Source: Lodderomyces elongisporus
Taxonomy: Eukaryota > Ascomycota > Pichiomycetes > Serinales > Debaryomycetaceae
Length of the DNA: 64,000 bases
Direction of reading: 5' to 3'
Assembly: GCF_030384665.1 (NCBI RefSeq)
Contig: NC_083675.1
Location: 740,001 to 804,000, forward strand
Position numbers and translations under genes: made by a program. The notes below the pieces were generated by a model. That model was not told where the DNA came from. It did not search any database and worked only from the letters and a program-made list of their open reading frames with translations. Shown here in pieces: positions 21,093-31,647 of the stretch. How positions within the stretch are numbered: the stretch's first letter is position 1; each line of letters opens with the position of its first letter.

Positions 21093-23069
21093 ATGGGAAA
21101 GTTGAGAAAACATAGAAGAAACCAAAAGGCAAGACACAATCCACTTGGCGATGCAGCAACCCAAGGTCAGCACTCGCAGCTGGACAAATCACAAAAGAAT
21201 GATGAAGGCACAAGACAATCCAAAATTCTACCACTAATAAACAAATTGCGATCCTCAGTGCCCAATGACAAGTCGATGGCACTTGGGGCTATCACAGTAT
21301 TGGCAGAGGATGAGCGAATGAGACGATTGTTGTTGAAAGAACGGCTCATTGCTGTTGTTATGGAAACTTGTCTCAACGACTCCAACGATGAGATTATAGT
21401 CGAGGCATTTGGATTGCTTCGTAATTTGGGGGTGGAAGAAGGTTATGACGTGTCCAAATATTTATGGAGACAAGGGATCTGGGTTAGTATTGAAAGTGCC
21501 TTAAACAAGATTGACCACAGTTTTAAATACATGAAGGGAGAGGGCAAGGAAAATGGAGAACAAGAAAAAGAGAAAGAAAGAGAAGGCCAAACCAATAAGA
21601 ACAATACCACTTCAGTCAAGGACAAATCCAAAGTGCTGCTTTTGTTTGACTTTTGTGAGAATGTCTTGAGTTTGATTTTAGTATTGGCCAGCGGTGATGA
21701 CCAAATGTGTGACGCTGTGCTTGCTAAAAGTGAACCCATTGTAGAGCTTGTTCTTCAATTCGTGCAGGATCATATTACCAATAAATTACGAGTTTCCAAT
21801 AAGTTGTTCAATGTGGGATTAGAATTTATATTTGAATTGGCCACTGTGTCAGACGAATTAGTTGAGAAATTGATACAATATAGCAAGTTGAGTGAGATTA
21901 TAGAGCATGTGGAGAACCTGAACAATCAATTGGCCAAGGTGTTTGTTGAAGGTATCAAGTTTAGAGTATTTGAGATTGAACAATTACCAAATAAGTACAG
22001 GAGAAAGCAGGAAGAAATGGCCAAGATTTTGAAAATGGTTTACTGGATACTATCCAGCATTGACTTGAGCCAACTCTCACAATCGATTGAAAAGTCAAAG
22101 AACAATTTTAACAATAACAATAACAGCTCATCAAACGAATTTATCCAGAAACCGGGGGCATCTAAAGGAGAAGAAAACACACTCGAAAAGGATTTGAGTA
22201 GTTCGAGCGATTTGAAAAATGAGGTGCAGGCCGATCTTGCCACCATTGAAAATGGTTTGGCTATTGTTGCTTCGGTGTTGGAGTATATCTCTGTCAACGA
22301 GGAAGCTCCGAGCCTGCCGGTGCATATCTCAAATGAGCTTGAAAATGTCCTATTTGGGGAAATTGAGCCAATGTTGAAGCAATTGTTGAATGCGGCAGGT
22401 TATCAATATACCAATTTGCAGTTGGATGAGCAAATTTTGAGTGCATTAAACAATTTCTGTTGGTTGCTTTTGAGTAATGAAAACTTGCCTGTTGCATGGT
22501 ACGAGGAGTCTTTGGCAGTATGGGATATAGTGCTCAAAGTTTTGGATAAGAACTTTAACAGCTTGGGGTTGAGTACGATGTGGGCGATTATGAAATGCCA
22601 TGGGCCGGAAATCACCCAGCGTGTTCCTCCAAGTTTTATTGAAAATCTACTTTGTATTAAAGTTGAAGAGCCAAACTTTGAGACTATTCCGAATGTTGTG
22701 GGGGTAATTGGTACGATTGCTCCCATTGCCAATAACACGGAGATTACTTATAGTATATCGCAGTATCTTATGGCAGCTATCTCTGTTGCGTGTGAAAATG
22801 CCAATTCGAAGAACCCGTTGGCGGTGGAGATTATAATTGAGTCCTTGAATGCATTGTATGATATTTTTGCTGATAAGGAATTTCAGTATGACTACGAGAT
22901 ATTTGTTGAGAAGAATTACCTTGTGTGGTTTAGGGACATCGAGCCTAGAGTAAAAGAGGCGTACAAGAAGGTTGATAAAAATAGACATCCAGTATTAAAG
23001 AGCCGCATGGAAGAAGTATGGAACAATTTGGAAAGGTTTATAGAGTACAAGGCTAGTGAAAGGAGCTAA
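21093..23069 (+). CDS. SYO1: Syo1, co-import chaperone for Rpl5 and Rpl11
   Basis: Syo1 is an armadillo/HEAT-repeat adaptor. It binds nascent Rpl5 and then Rpl11 and carries them, with 5S RNP assembly, into the nucleus through the karyopherin Kap104. The 658-residue protein (S. cerevisiae 620) starts MGKLRKHRRNQKARHNP, a basic segment where the Kap104 signal lies in the family. Helical repeats follow (for example RMRRLLLKERLIAVVMETCL and EIIVEAFGLLRNLGVEEG). A Glu/Lys-rich insertion at about 152-175 and an Asn/Ser-rich insertion near 335-370 are lineage-specific spacers. The start is the first ATG; the five codons open upstream begin at a non-AUG codon. Confidence 0.88.
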   Translation: MGKLRKHRRNQKARHNPLGDAATQGQHSQLDKSQKNDEGTRQSKILPLINKLRSSVPNDKSMALGAITVLAEDERMRRLLLKERLIAVVMETCLNDSNDEIIVEAFGLLRNLGVEEGYDVSKYLWRQGIWVSIESALNKIDHSFKYMKGEGKENGEQEKEKEREGQTNKNNTTSVKDKSKVLLLFDFCENVLSLILVLASGDDQMCDAVLAKSEPIVELVLQFVQDHITNKLRVSNKLFNVGLEFIFELATVSDELVEKLIQYSKLSEIIEHVENLNNQLAKVFVEGIKFRVFEIEQLPNKYRRKQEEMAKILKMVYWILSSIDLSQLSQSIEKSKNNFNNNNNSSSNEFIQKPGASKGEENTLEKDLSSSSDLKNEVQADLATIENGLAIVASVLEYISVNEEAPSLPVHISNELENVLFGEIEPMLKQLLNAAGYQYTNLQLDEQILSALNNFCWLLLSNENLPVAWYEESLAVWDIVLKVLDKNFNSLGLSTMWAIMKCHGPEITQRVPPSFIENLLCIKVEEPNFETIPNVVGVIGTIAPIANNTEITYSISQYLMAAISVACENANSKNPLAVEIIIESLNALYDIFADKEFQYDYEIFVEKNYLVWFRDIEPRVKEAYKKVDKNRHPVLKSRMEEVWNNLERFIEYKASERS

Positions 23070-23405
23070 GTGACATAATAACGGAAACGAGGGAAAATGA
23101 CGGAATACAGAGCTGGAGAGGAGTGCGCGAGTGATAAAGAGGAGTCAAGGAGTCAAAGTGGAGAGCAAGCAAAAGAGACAGGAAGTTTCGGTAGCGTACG
23201 AGTGGTGAATTTTGTAGCACGTTTATATCCAAAAGAAAAAAAATTAAAAAATTAAACGAGAGAGAGAGAGAGAGAGAGTAGTGGTATCATTCGACTGGTG
23301 CAGTGAAGGATGCATGTCAGCCATGCTATTGCCAAAATGACGAGCAGCAATGCATAAGTTGATGAAATTCGGCTTTAGCGCACATCCCTACCTTTCTATA
23401 TTTAG

Positions 23406-23439
<34 letters not shown>

Positions 23440-25346
23440 CTATTTACTTATCATATTGTCTATCTTTGATTTTTTAAATTGTTTCTATGTTTCTCATTTT
23501 TCTGTTTTTCTGTTTCTCCGATTTTGCTTCTGTTTGAAAAGCGTATAAAATTTCACAATAAGCAACAGACAAACTTAGTTGATCGTTTACTTGAATGGTT
23601 GTGATTACTTTTCTCGGGTAAAAAGTTTGAATTCGGTAAATGTGTTCTATTGTATCCTCTTTTCTATTCTTTATTCTATTCTCTTACTGTGCTGTGCTTT
23701 GGGCATCTCGGTTTCAGTTCTTTTTTTTTTTTTCTAATTATATTGCTGATAATTCTTAGAGTTTGAAAGGGAGTAAAAAAAAGGCAAGGTGAACAGAAAG
23801 TGGATATGAAGATAAACAGATTCAGATGGCAAGATTGCCTGTGCGATTCCATGATCTGCGCCAAGATCTCGTGAGCTGAGAGATTGTAATGAGATATCCT
23901 TTAGATGAGATTTCAAAGTGTTTGAATCCCCTTTTTTTTTTGGCAAGTATGCAATTGTAGTGGGACAACAAGTAGAAAACATTAGAGAGTTTGTGAGGAC
24001 GAGTGAAGAGGCGAGGGGGGGGGGGGGCAGGTGAAAGGGCTAAAGATAACCAATATTGAACTGACTAATAAACGGAAAAGGAAAAAAAAAAAAAAGCGAA
24101 GGGGAAGGAAAAGGGTAAGTGGTTTTTTTGTTGTTGGCATCTCTAGCAGGCAGTAACAATAACAATAACAATCACAATAACAATGAATAGTAACCATAGC
24201 AGCAATAGTAACAGTGGTGGTATAGCGAGGTGCATTGCGCTATTGTTATCTGCAAACCTGAAAAGTTCAATAATTGAATTTCAGGCATTTTTGATTCAAT
24301 TGTTGTCAACCAACATTCTTCGTAATCTTGATCAATATACAAAGTATAGTGTATGTGATTGTTAAATGAACAATAAAAAAACATATGGCTAGAAGATAGA
24401 AAATAAGTTCATTCAAATGACAAAGTACTTTGTCGCTCTAGTTGATGATAACACAAAATGGCTGAATACTACTTATATATATAGAGCGAGCACCTCTGGA
24501 GGCTATTGGGCAACTGGTTCAAGTCCTTTAAATCTCTTGAGATAGAACTGCCTCAACACATACCTTTATTCTCTTAAATGCTCGGTGACAGGCTATATGA
24601 TAAGAGGTGCGAAGGCTTGAGAAGGAGGGGAGGAGGAGTAAAGAGGCAGAGGAGGAAGGTGCCGAGGCAAGGAAAAGAGCAAACTCTTAAAACAAACCCT
24701 TGTCTGCGTTCTGCGTTCTGTGTTGCTCTTGCACTGCTTCGTTGGTAAACACCTAAAAACGTTTAGCCCTTAGCCCCTTTCTCGCTTCTGTATATCAAAA
24801 AAAAAAGAAAAATTAAAAAATTTACCATTTGGTTATTGTATGCACTTTATGGCTGGCAGGTGCAGTCGAGTTGAACAAAGGAGTTTTGTATATATGCATA
24901 AACCACAGGGAAAGGAGAAAAGAAGAAAGAGGAAATGGGAAAGAGGATAAGGGGAAAGTGGAAAAGAATACCGAAATTTTTGCAAGTACGGGCTCCTAAT
25001 ATGCTCAAGTTGCAATCATCACCAACAGACTCCTGAATGGAAATTATTCCTTTTTTTATTTGCGTAAACTACAACCAGCAACAATTTCTCTTATCCAACA
25101 CCATTACCCCTGCCATATTCTTCTTCACTATTTCCTCCATTGGCGATCAGCACAGGCATCTCAAATTTCAAGTTTGCAGGTAGATGAAATTTACAAGTTT
25201 GAAACCCTCATTCAAAATACCCCATATTGGATTCAAATGTAGTCATCAGCTCTCCTTGCTAGAGAAAAAGAAAAAAACAAAAAGAAAAAAAAGAAAATCA
25301 AACATTGGACAAGGAAATCGAGGATAATATGGATTGGCTTCAATCT

Positions 25347-25347
<1 letters not shown>

Positions 25348-25380
<33 letters not shown>
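25348..25380 (+). repeat. 33-base uninterrupted G run
   Basis: Positions 25348-25380 are all G, in a genome that is otherwise AT-rich. Its true length may be uncertain because of replication slippage or sequencing. Other long G runs in the window are at about 24015 and 44883-44901, and near 45034. Confidence 0.9.
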
Positions 25381-25381
<1 letters not shown>

Positions 25382-26252
25382 GAAGCTGCACATAGTTAAG
25401 TGCTTGATGATGTCAATAGTAGTACAATTCTATTAGTGAAGGTGGTTATGAACTCCCTTCAGTTTACCGCTTTCTTGTATTACAATGTGTCTATACTCTC
25501 CCACTCCCAACTCCCCCTTTGCCTCCCTAGCTGCTTTCACCTCCTCGAAATTGATTGCATATCCTCTTAGTTACCTCTTATCTCTTCTTTTACTCTCTTT
25601 TATTTTAATTCTATTTTATTTACTTAATCTCCATCACCATTGCTGTGATTTACATTGTTTGTCCTATTTTCTCTTCTTCATATAAATATATATATACAAG
25701 AACTCTGTATGGCTACAAAATTTTGTTGCAGGCTGCAAAAATATTACACAAAACAGGGTATACAGTATTTCAATATCTTGGACATTAGCTGCAAAACCTC
25801 CTTTATCCACTAGCGTCTTCTTTTTTTTTTTCTTTGCAACTCCTTTCCAGTTTCCTGTTCTCTATTTCTGGGTATCCTCTCACACTCCTTTCCATTGACC
25901 ACTACTTGCATTCATCCATTCCTTGGTTTATGAAAATGTTCCGCTATTGCTCATGTACTTCTTTATTTCCTTTATTATTTTTTTTTGGCTTCCTTAGTAG
26001 TTCACTTACCTCCGGTACCATCTTTCAAGCCTCTCATACTCTCCTGTTCTACCTATTCTATTATTTTTTTTCCTTCTTGATATTATACACTCTCGAAAGC
26101 AATCTACAAACCCCAAGGCATGGCTAAGAAAAGTTGCTCAACATGTTTACTTTATTTCCAGTTCTACCAAATAGTTTTCTAAAAATAGGATAGAGTATCT
26201 TTTTTGCACAGAATCTCTACAGCCAACGTATAAGTTCTTGGTATGTTTACAT

Positions 26253-26302
26253 ATTTGCATATTTGCATATTTGCATATTTGCATATTGACATATTTGCAT
26301 AT
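26253..26302. repeat. Tandem 9-bp TGCATATTT repeat in a promoter
   Basis: Consecutive copies of the unit TGCATATTT, with one variant carrying GACATATTT, lie about 250-290 bases upstream of the wall-protein ATG. Each copy contains the palindromic-looking ATGCATAT/ATTTGCAT core. This placement would suit repeated binding sites, which is inference only. Confidence 0.75.
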
Positions 26303-26543
26303 TTTTATCTCAATTCCCTTTTCATTTGTAGAAGAAAAGACTTGAAGCAACTGCTAGACATAAACTTTGGTTTCTCAAGTATAAATACGTAGCTTTCCTT
26401 CAAACCATTCAAGTATCAGTCCACAATTTTCTTTCCCTCTTTCTTTCTCCCTCCCTCCCTCCACCCCTTCCCACCTTATATCTCTACAAGCCATCAATCC
26501 TATATTTCACACGTCAAGTTCAGAACTATCAATCACATTCGCT

Positions 26544-27635
26544 ATGCATTCTGTTTCATTGATCACCGCTACACTCGCATTATTTGCATCCACTGCCCTG
26601 GCCAACTTCTACGGTAACCATTCGGTGGTTACCACTACTGAGATTGTAACCGATTATACCACTTATTGTCCAATCGAAACCACAGTCACCATCACTAGTT
26701 GTAAAGACCACCAATGTACACCAACCGAAATTGTTATTCCAGAACCAACCACACTTACCGTTACTGGTGAGATCTTGTGCTCAACAACGTATACCTTGGG
26801 CCCAAGCGGAGCAACTGAGACTGAAACTGAGACTGAGACTACTCCAGAAAGTTACACTGTTACCGAGGAGACTGTTACTGAATACACTACATACTGTCCA
26901 GAGGCAACCACATTTACAATCACAAAGTGCACCAACGAGGTCTGTTCACCATCACCAGTTACGGTGACTGAGCCAACTACTGTCACTTTAACTGGCGAGA
27001 TTGTGTGCCCTACAACCGTCCCAGCTCCTAAACCACCAGTCACTTATACCAAGACTACACAAAGTGCATCGGTTTCTGTTACCACTTATACCGCAACCGG
27101 GTACACTACTTATTGTCCTGAATCAACCGTCTTGATCTGGACCACTTGTCACGAACAGCAATGCGCACCATACACCTATACTGCAAGCGGCGGCGAGACT
27201 GTGACATACAGCAGTGAAATCGTACTCACTACTGAACACTCTAGCAATGTCGAAATCACCTTGACAACTGTCTCAACACCAGAAGCACCAACTGCTTCTG
27301 CTCCTGCCCCAGCGCCTGCTCCTTCAGCAGAGGAACCAATCGTTTCTGCCCCTGCCCCAGCACCTGCACCTGCACCTGCAACCGAAGGCACAACTGTTAC
27401 TGCTCCTTCTCAACCTCCTGCAGGAGAAACTCCTGTTTCCGCACCTGCTCCTGCCCCCGCACCTGCTCCAGAAGCCACAACACCAACCACCGTTGAGGCT
27501 CAATCAGAATCACCTGCTGCTGTTAGTACTCCAGAATCTCTTTCTGTTTTGGAAGGTTTCGCAAACACCAACAAAGCGGTTGGATCCTCAATTGTTTACT
27601 TTTTAGCAGCCGTCGCTGGATTCTTACTCAACTAA
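26544..27635 (+). CDS. GPI-anchored cell-wall protein with YTTYCP repeats
   Basis: The 363-residue protein has a cleavable signal peptide (about 1-20, ending near ALA/ANF). Three repeats are centred on YTTYCP at about residues 38, 113 and 187, spaced about 75 residues, each followed by a second Cys pair (for example SCKDHQCTP). A Pro/Ala spacer with several APAPAPAP blocks spans about 250-320. The C-terminal NTNKAVGSS is followed by a hydrophobic tail ending FLLN, a GPI-attachment signal. The repeats resemble Thr-rich wall proteins of Candida (Sed1/Hwp/Pga type). The anchor would be transferred to beta-glucan. I cannot assign an orthologue. Thr/Ser content implies heavy O-mannosylation. Confidence 0.85.
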   Translation: MHSVSLITATLALFASTALANFYGNHSVVTTTEIVTDYTTYCPIETTVTITSCKDHQCTPTEIVIPEPTTLTVTGEILCSTTYTLGPSGATETETETETTPESYTVTEETVTEYTTYCPEATTFTITKCTNEVCSPSPVTVTEPTTVTLTGEIVCPTTVPAPKPPVTYTKTTQSASVSVTTYTATGYTTYCPESTVLIWTTCHEQQCAPYTYTASGGETVTYSSEIVLTTEHSSNVEITLTTVSTPEAPTASAPAPAPAPSAEEPIVSAPAPAPAPAPATEGTTVTAPSQPPAGETPVSAPAPAPAPAPEATTPTTVEAQSESPAAVSTPESLSVLEGFANTNKAVGSSIVYFLAAVAGFLLN

Positions 27636-28125
27636 GAAGGGTTAAATCATAATTCGGCAAAAATTTTTTTACTCACTTTCGGTTTTCCCATTCTTTTTCT
27701 TTCTGTTGATTATTTTTTTGTTTTTTGTTCTCGAATTTTCCCAAAATTCATTCTATTTTCGACTTTCATAAAAAAAAAAAGCCACTTTTCGTTTCGGTAT
27801 TGACGTTTTGTTATCAAAACAATTTTATAGAGATACTTTTATTTTCGCAATATAAAGCAACTAGCAAACTTTATCGTTTGAATTTTTCAATAACTTTTTA
27901 ATAACTTTCTAATAACTTTTTTTATACTACAGTAAAGCAACAATACATTCATTTTCCATAAACTTCTAGTAACATGTAATGTTGGTATTCCTGTTCAAGA
28001 AAACATTATCGACGTAATATTCTTTTGTACATACATATATTATGTCTATCTGTCATAATTGGAGAAAAAAAAAGCATCTACCAGTTAGCCATTATTAATT
28101 CTTATTTTTTTTTTTGACTTGCAAA
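27636..28125. other. Convergent 3' spacer of wall protein and TSR1
   Basis: AT-rich sequence of about 490 bases. It includes three copies of an AATAACTTTTT-type unit at about 27885-27922 and an A run near 27768. I see nothing else in it. Confidence 0.55.
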
Positions 28126-30519
28126 TTACTCTTCGTATAAGCTTGAAAGCTCGGGCCAAACACGTTTGTACATACTCATAGCAACAACATCCTGTGATGT
28201 TAATTTGCCATCGAAATTGGCCTTGAAGTAACCATGTGTACCCAAACTCTCTTTAATGAAACCCAGTCTACCACTCTTGGTAAAAAGACCAATAGCCTTG
28301 AAGTAGTTGATGTCTTGAGGATTAAAAAACATATAACGCACTGTAACCACTCTTTTATGGATCTTTACTGGGTGACCAGTAAGCACAATACGCTGTGCCA
28401 CTATACGCGTATGGTCACAACCCAAATATGTTCCTTTACCAATAAACTCTACATCGCCTTCCTTCTCTCCTGGTTTGAAATATATTACCGGCGAATTAGT
28501 GAAAAGCACGGGACAGATGGCAGTAGCAATAGTGGTCATACCTTGATGTTGGAAATTCTCTTGCTTGTGCACATTGTTCTTATTACTTGTTGCTTGGTTG
28601 AATGTGGGGTTGATCACTTGTCGACGAGGCCCATACTGTACAATCATGGAATCTTTGTTTGCAATGGGTTGGTCATACTCCTCCCAATTCTCAAACGAAA
28701 AGTTGACAACCGCAAGTTTATGCTCATGTTCAAGGAGTTCAAAGATGCTGAATGGACGCGACTCAGGGTTTATACTTTCCAAAATAAGTTTTGGTGCTTT
28801 AAGGTATAATCTAACACGAGTACCTGGCTGGATTTGGATACTTTTGATAAATTCCTTGTTGATTCTATTCTTTGTGGCTTTGAAATTTGAGATTCTTAAA
28901 AGTCTGTTCCATATACTTGGCTTTTCCACGTCATGTTCATCAACATCCCACTCACAATTAGCAAGTGACTTGACGCCTCGGTAATTTTGAAGTCTCTTGA
29001 TGGCCGATTCTGTAGGACTCAACTCAATCTCATCAGGGAACTCGAGGTCTTCTTTAGCGGCGTTACGGAACTCGGTCAACTGCCGGTGCTCCTCCTCTGG
29101 AGACAAATCCACATGCATTTCAGAGTCTGCATACTCGGTTGTGGCAGCACCAGCAACAACATCGTTATCCATTGCAGGGAAATCAGTAGCTGCTTGACTA
29201 TTTACATCAGCCATTTGCACTTCATCATTATTGCTATTAATACCGTTATCACCAAGCTCCTCTTCCAAGTCGGATGCATCTTCATCAAGAACATCATCCA
29301 CAAACCAACGTTTTTGGTATTCAGATGTTCCCTTTGGCACTCTCTTACTTGTTTCTCTATTCATTGCATCGTCATTGAAGTAGATTTTGCCCTCCGATCG
29401 CACACCCAATGCATCCATATCATTGTCGGCATCCCACATACCTTCTCCATCCTCCAAATCCAAATCCTCATCAACAAATTTCTCCGGGTTGAGTTCATCT
29501 AAAGTATCTTGCGACTCATTTGGCAAAAAAACATCTTCAATATCTCCCGAGGTATCCATTTCGTTGCGTTGTTTCCTGTTTGATTTGCTCAACTTTTCAA
29601 TCTTTTCCACTTGAAAATCACCATATCCTGGAATATGCACTAGTCTATTTGCATTAAAACCTGCTCCACGGGTGGTTCCCTCAATTACAATACCTTCGTA
29701 GGAGTCACTTGCTAAAACATTATCGGCAACGATCCATCCTCGCGAATCTCGCCAAGTGATTTGTTGTGGGAATTTCTGACACAAGTACCGCAAACAATTG
29801 GAGCTATCGGATTCCAGTTCCAATGCATATAGTTTATCCTCGGCTGGGAAAAAATGATTGAAAAAAGATTGCAACGATTGTTTAACGTCGAGTTGCAAAT
29901 TTCGTTTTGGATATGCAGAAACAATGTTTGGCAAAACGCCAACAACAGAACCAATACCTTGAGCCAATAACGCTCGCAAAATCTTCTCCCCATACTCGGA
30001 CTCGACTTCTTGAGTAGCCGAGATCCCAAAAACAACAAAATCGGATACTTTTGCTGCATCGAGCACGTTCAATATGTTATCCTGGTTCGGCAAGATGACT
30101 TTGAAATTCGACTTGAATTTCTTAATCTGAACATTGTGCACGCCGGGATATCGATATTCAGTTGGTAATGAAGTGTCCTCCTGGTCCTGGTTGAAAATTT
30201 GTGTGGCGATTTGCGATGGTGTTAAATCATTCGTTAAACAGATAATCGTGATTATTTTCTGTGCGCCCGAACTGCCTTCAAACAATTTCTTTGTAAGTTT
30301 TGACTCTAAAATCTTATTATCCTTTAATTGTTTGGCCAAGTTCTTTCTTGCCTGCTTGTTTAAAGGTTTTGATGATGTATTTGAATTTGTTGATGCTGTG
30401 GATTTCTCAACTTTCCCCTTATATTGGTTCTTTAATTGACTCTTGGTCGCATGTTTGGACTTGAAAGGCTTGTGATCATTCTTTAATGTGTTCCTGTGAG
30501 AGTTACCACCTTTAGCCAT
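28126..30519 (-). CDS. TSR1: Tsr1, 40S ribosome biogenesis factor
   Basis: Tsr1 is an inactive GTPase-like relative of Bms1 that binds late cytoplasmic pre-40S particles and blocks premature joining of the 60S subunit and eIF5B. The 797-residue length equals S. cerevisiae (788). The N-terminus MAKGGNSHRNTLKNDHKPFKSKHATK is the basic family signature. The G-like domain and AARP2CN region follow. A highly acidic stretch lies at about 340-460. The DUF663-type C-terminal domain, with the RPFSIFELLEHEHKLAVVNFS and VRYMFFNPQDINYFKAI stretches, closes the protein. It is divergent from RPS29, so two ribosome-related genes share the spacer. Confidence 0.95.
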   Translation of the reverse strand: MAKGGNSHRNTLKNDHKPFKSKHATKSQLKNQYKGKVEKSTASTNSNTSSKPLNKQARKNLAKQLKDNKILESKLTKKLFEGSSGAQKIITIICLTNDLTPSQIATQIFNQDQEDTSLPTEYRYPGVHNVQIKKFKSNFKVILPNQDNILNVLDAAKVSDFVVFGISATQEVESEYGEKILRALLAQGIGSVVGVLPNIVSAYPKRNLQLDVKQSLQSFFNHFFPAEDKLYALELESDSSNCLRYLCQKFPQQITWRDSRGWIVADNVLASDSYEGIVIEGTTRGAGFNANRLVHIPGYGDFQVEKIEKLSKSNRKQRNEMDTSGDIEDVFLPNESQDTLDELNPEKFVDEDLDLEDGEGMWDADNDMDALGVRSEGKIYFNDDAMNRETSKRVPKGTSEYQKRWFVDDVLDEDASDLEEELGDNGINSNNDEVQMADVNSQAATDFPAMDNDVVAGAATTEYADSEMHVDLSPEEEHRQLTEFRNAAKEDLEFPDEIELSPTESAIKRLQNYRGVKSLANCEWDVDEHDVEKPSIWNRLLRISNFKATKNRINKEFIKSIQIQPGTRVRLYLKAPKLILESINPESRPFSIFELLEHEHKLAVVNFSFENWEEYDQPIANKDSMIVQYGPRRQVINPTFNQATSNKNNVHKQENFQHQGMTTIATAICPVLFTNSPVIYFKPGEKEGDVEFIGKGTYLGCDHTRIVAQRIVLTGHPVKIHKRVVTVRYMFFNPQDINYFKAIGLFTKSGRLGFIKESLGTHGYFKANFDGKLTSQDVVAMSMYKRVWPELSSLYEE

Positions 30520-30672
30520 TTTTAAATTTTTGCAATTCGTGCTATATGTAAATTCTTCCCCTTCACTTGATTAGCTTGAAGTATCTTTAATTGTCTCTGT
30601 CTATCTCCAAATTGCCCCAATATTGATAATGATAATGATGATAACCATTATAATGATTATAATTACGATAAA

Positions 30673-30683
30673 GATGAGATGAG
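30673..30683 (+). promoter_or_regulatory. PAC-like element upstream of TSR1
   Basis: GATGAGATGAG at 30673-30683 resembles the core of the PAC motif (GCGATGAGMT) that marks ribosome-biogenesis promoters and is bound by Dot6/Tod6. It lies about 155 bases upstream of the TSR1 ATG. The leading GC of the consensus is missing, so this is tentative. Confidence 0.4.
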
Positions 30684-30719
30684 ATCAGTTTTGGTTACTG
30701 ACGCGCGTGCATAATACTT

Positions 30720-30766
30720 CACGTGTTGATTAGGGCTATGCCCGATAGTTTATGTGCTGTCACGTG
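30720..30766. promoter_or_regulatory. Ribosomal-protein promoter: two Cbf1 E-boxes flanking a Tbf1 site
   Basis: CACGTG occurs at 30720-30725 and again at 30761-30766. Between them, TTAGGGCT at 30730-30737 is the reverse complement of AGCCCTAA, the Tbf1 motif of Candida ribosomal-protein promoters. This Tbf1/Cbf1 combination is the known arrangement in C. albicans, replacing the Rap1-based system of S. cerevisiae. It lies about 310 bases before the proposed donor site of the RPS29 leader intron, so it should drive RPS29. It may also influence TSR1. Confidence 0.75.
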
Positions 30767-31034
30767 TTTATTGCGCAAAACAAAGAAAAGAGGCACCAAA
30801 AAAAATGTATGGTAGAATCTTCTTATGCTCGTTAATACGCGGTGAAACGAGAGGGAGAATGTAGTGGGTGGTTGTGGTTGTGGTTGTGATGGTGGTGGCG
30901 GAAAAAGAAAAGCGAGAAGGAGAGAGCAGGGAAAGGATTGTGCGCGAGAGTATAGTTGAAAAAAAAAAATATTCAAAACTTGTGTACTGTACGACATAGA
31001 GGTTTCTATAGTTTTATCAACAACGTTAAGAATA

Positions 31035-31647
31035 GTATGTACCATGATATGACGGGTCCAAAGACTATAGAGTACAGTGTGATTTTCAGTAATGGGAGCA
31101 GAGTCATATGAATAATGAGTTGGAACGTGGTTATAAAAGAGAGAGACACCATGTTCTTTTATGACATACCAAAGAATAGTGATATTTGCAAAACATAAAA
31201 ACAATTGTTATTATAAGGGACAAGTCACGAATGGAGTCGAGTAGTAATACACTTGTTCTCATGAAACCAAGATTATTCAAACTGCAATGTGGACAAGAAA
31301 GCTGATTTGGATGCAATTTTGTGATCTTGAGCATGTGTCTTTGCACATATGGAATATGACTATGTCACTAGATTATGAACAAGAATTGAGTAATACCTAG
31401 GGAGAATACATTTGTTATAATATTTATTCAAGATACAATGGGAAAGAATAGAGATTATTCCTAACTGATTATTTGCTCCCTTATTGATAGACTACACTGG
31501 GCATATAACTCGATAATGTTGCTATTGGGTTCCATTTTTTTCTGTCTGATACCTTGATGATGGTGGAGGTATTGTTTAGGATCCTATTTCGATGTTGTTG
31601 TTTTCTTTTCGTCTAGAGATATCATATACTAACATCATTTTCTTTAG
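31035..31647 (+). other. Probable 5'-UTR intron of RPS29
   Basis: A canonical donor GTATGT starts at 31035. A perfect TACTAAC branch site lies at 31627-31633, with TTTAG acceptor at 31647, only 6 bases before the RPS29 ATG. The 613-base intron would lie in the leader. The branch and acceptor are strong. The donor is the best consensus site downstream of the Tbf1/Cbf1 promoter, but GTATTG at about 31568 is a weaker alternative. I looked for box C/D motifs inside and found no clear pair. Confidence 0.65.

Larger units (their letters stand above)
23070..26543. other. 3.5-kb region upstream of the GPI-anchored wall protein
   Basis: I find no supported gene. The region holds a GA run at about 23258-23278, GTT repeats at 23407-23440, a 13-15-bp G run near 24015, a 33-bp G run at 25348-25380, a TATA-rich stretch near 24470-24485 and five TGCATATT-type units at 26253-26302. 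Such length is common upstream of strongly regulated wall-protein genes in Candida. The last 180 bases are pyrimidine-rich (CTTTCTCCCTCC) and lead into the ATG. Confidence 0.5.

Noticed and set aside
24430..24545. tRNA-like boxes: TGGCTGAAT and GGTTCAAGTCC
   Set aside because: The T arm does not form a stem around TTCAAGT and no acceptor stem pairs. Chance matches to A and B boxes.
23070..26543. Possible transposon remnant in the long spacer
   Set aside because: I found no terminal repeats, target duplications or reverse-transcriptase-like reading; only simple repeats.
28234..29502. Several plus-strand frames of 139-191 codons
   Set aside because: They are antisense shadows of TSR1, Cys/His-rich by reverse reading, with no plausible starts.
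30625..30700. Box C/D snoRNA candidate (ATGATGA ... CTGA) upstream of TSR1
   Set aside because: The C-like box is part of a GATAAT/GATGAT repeat and there is no terminal stem or recognisable guide. Spacing alone is not enough.
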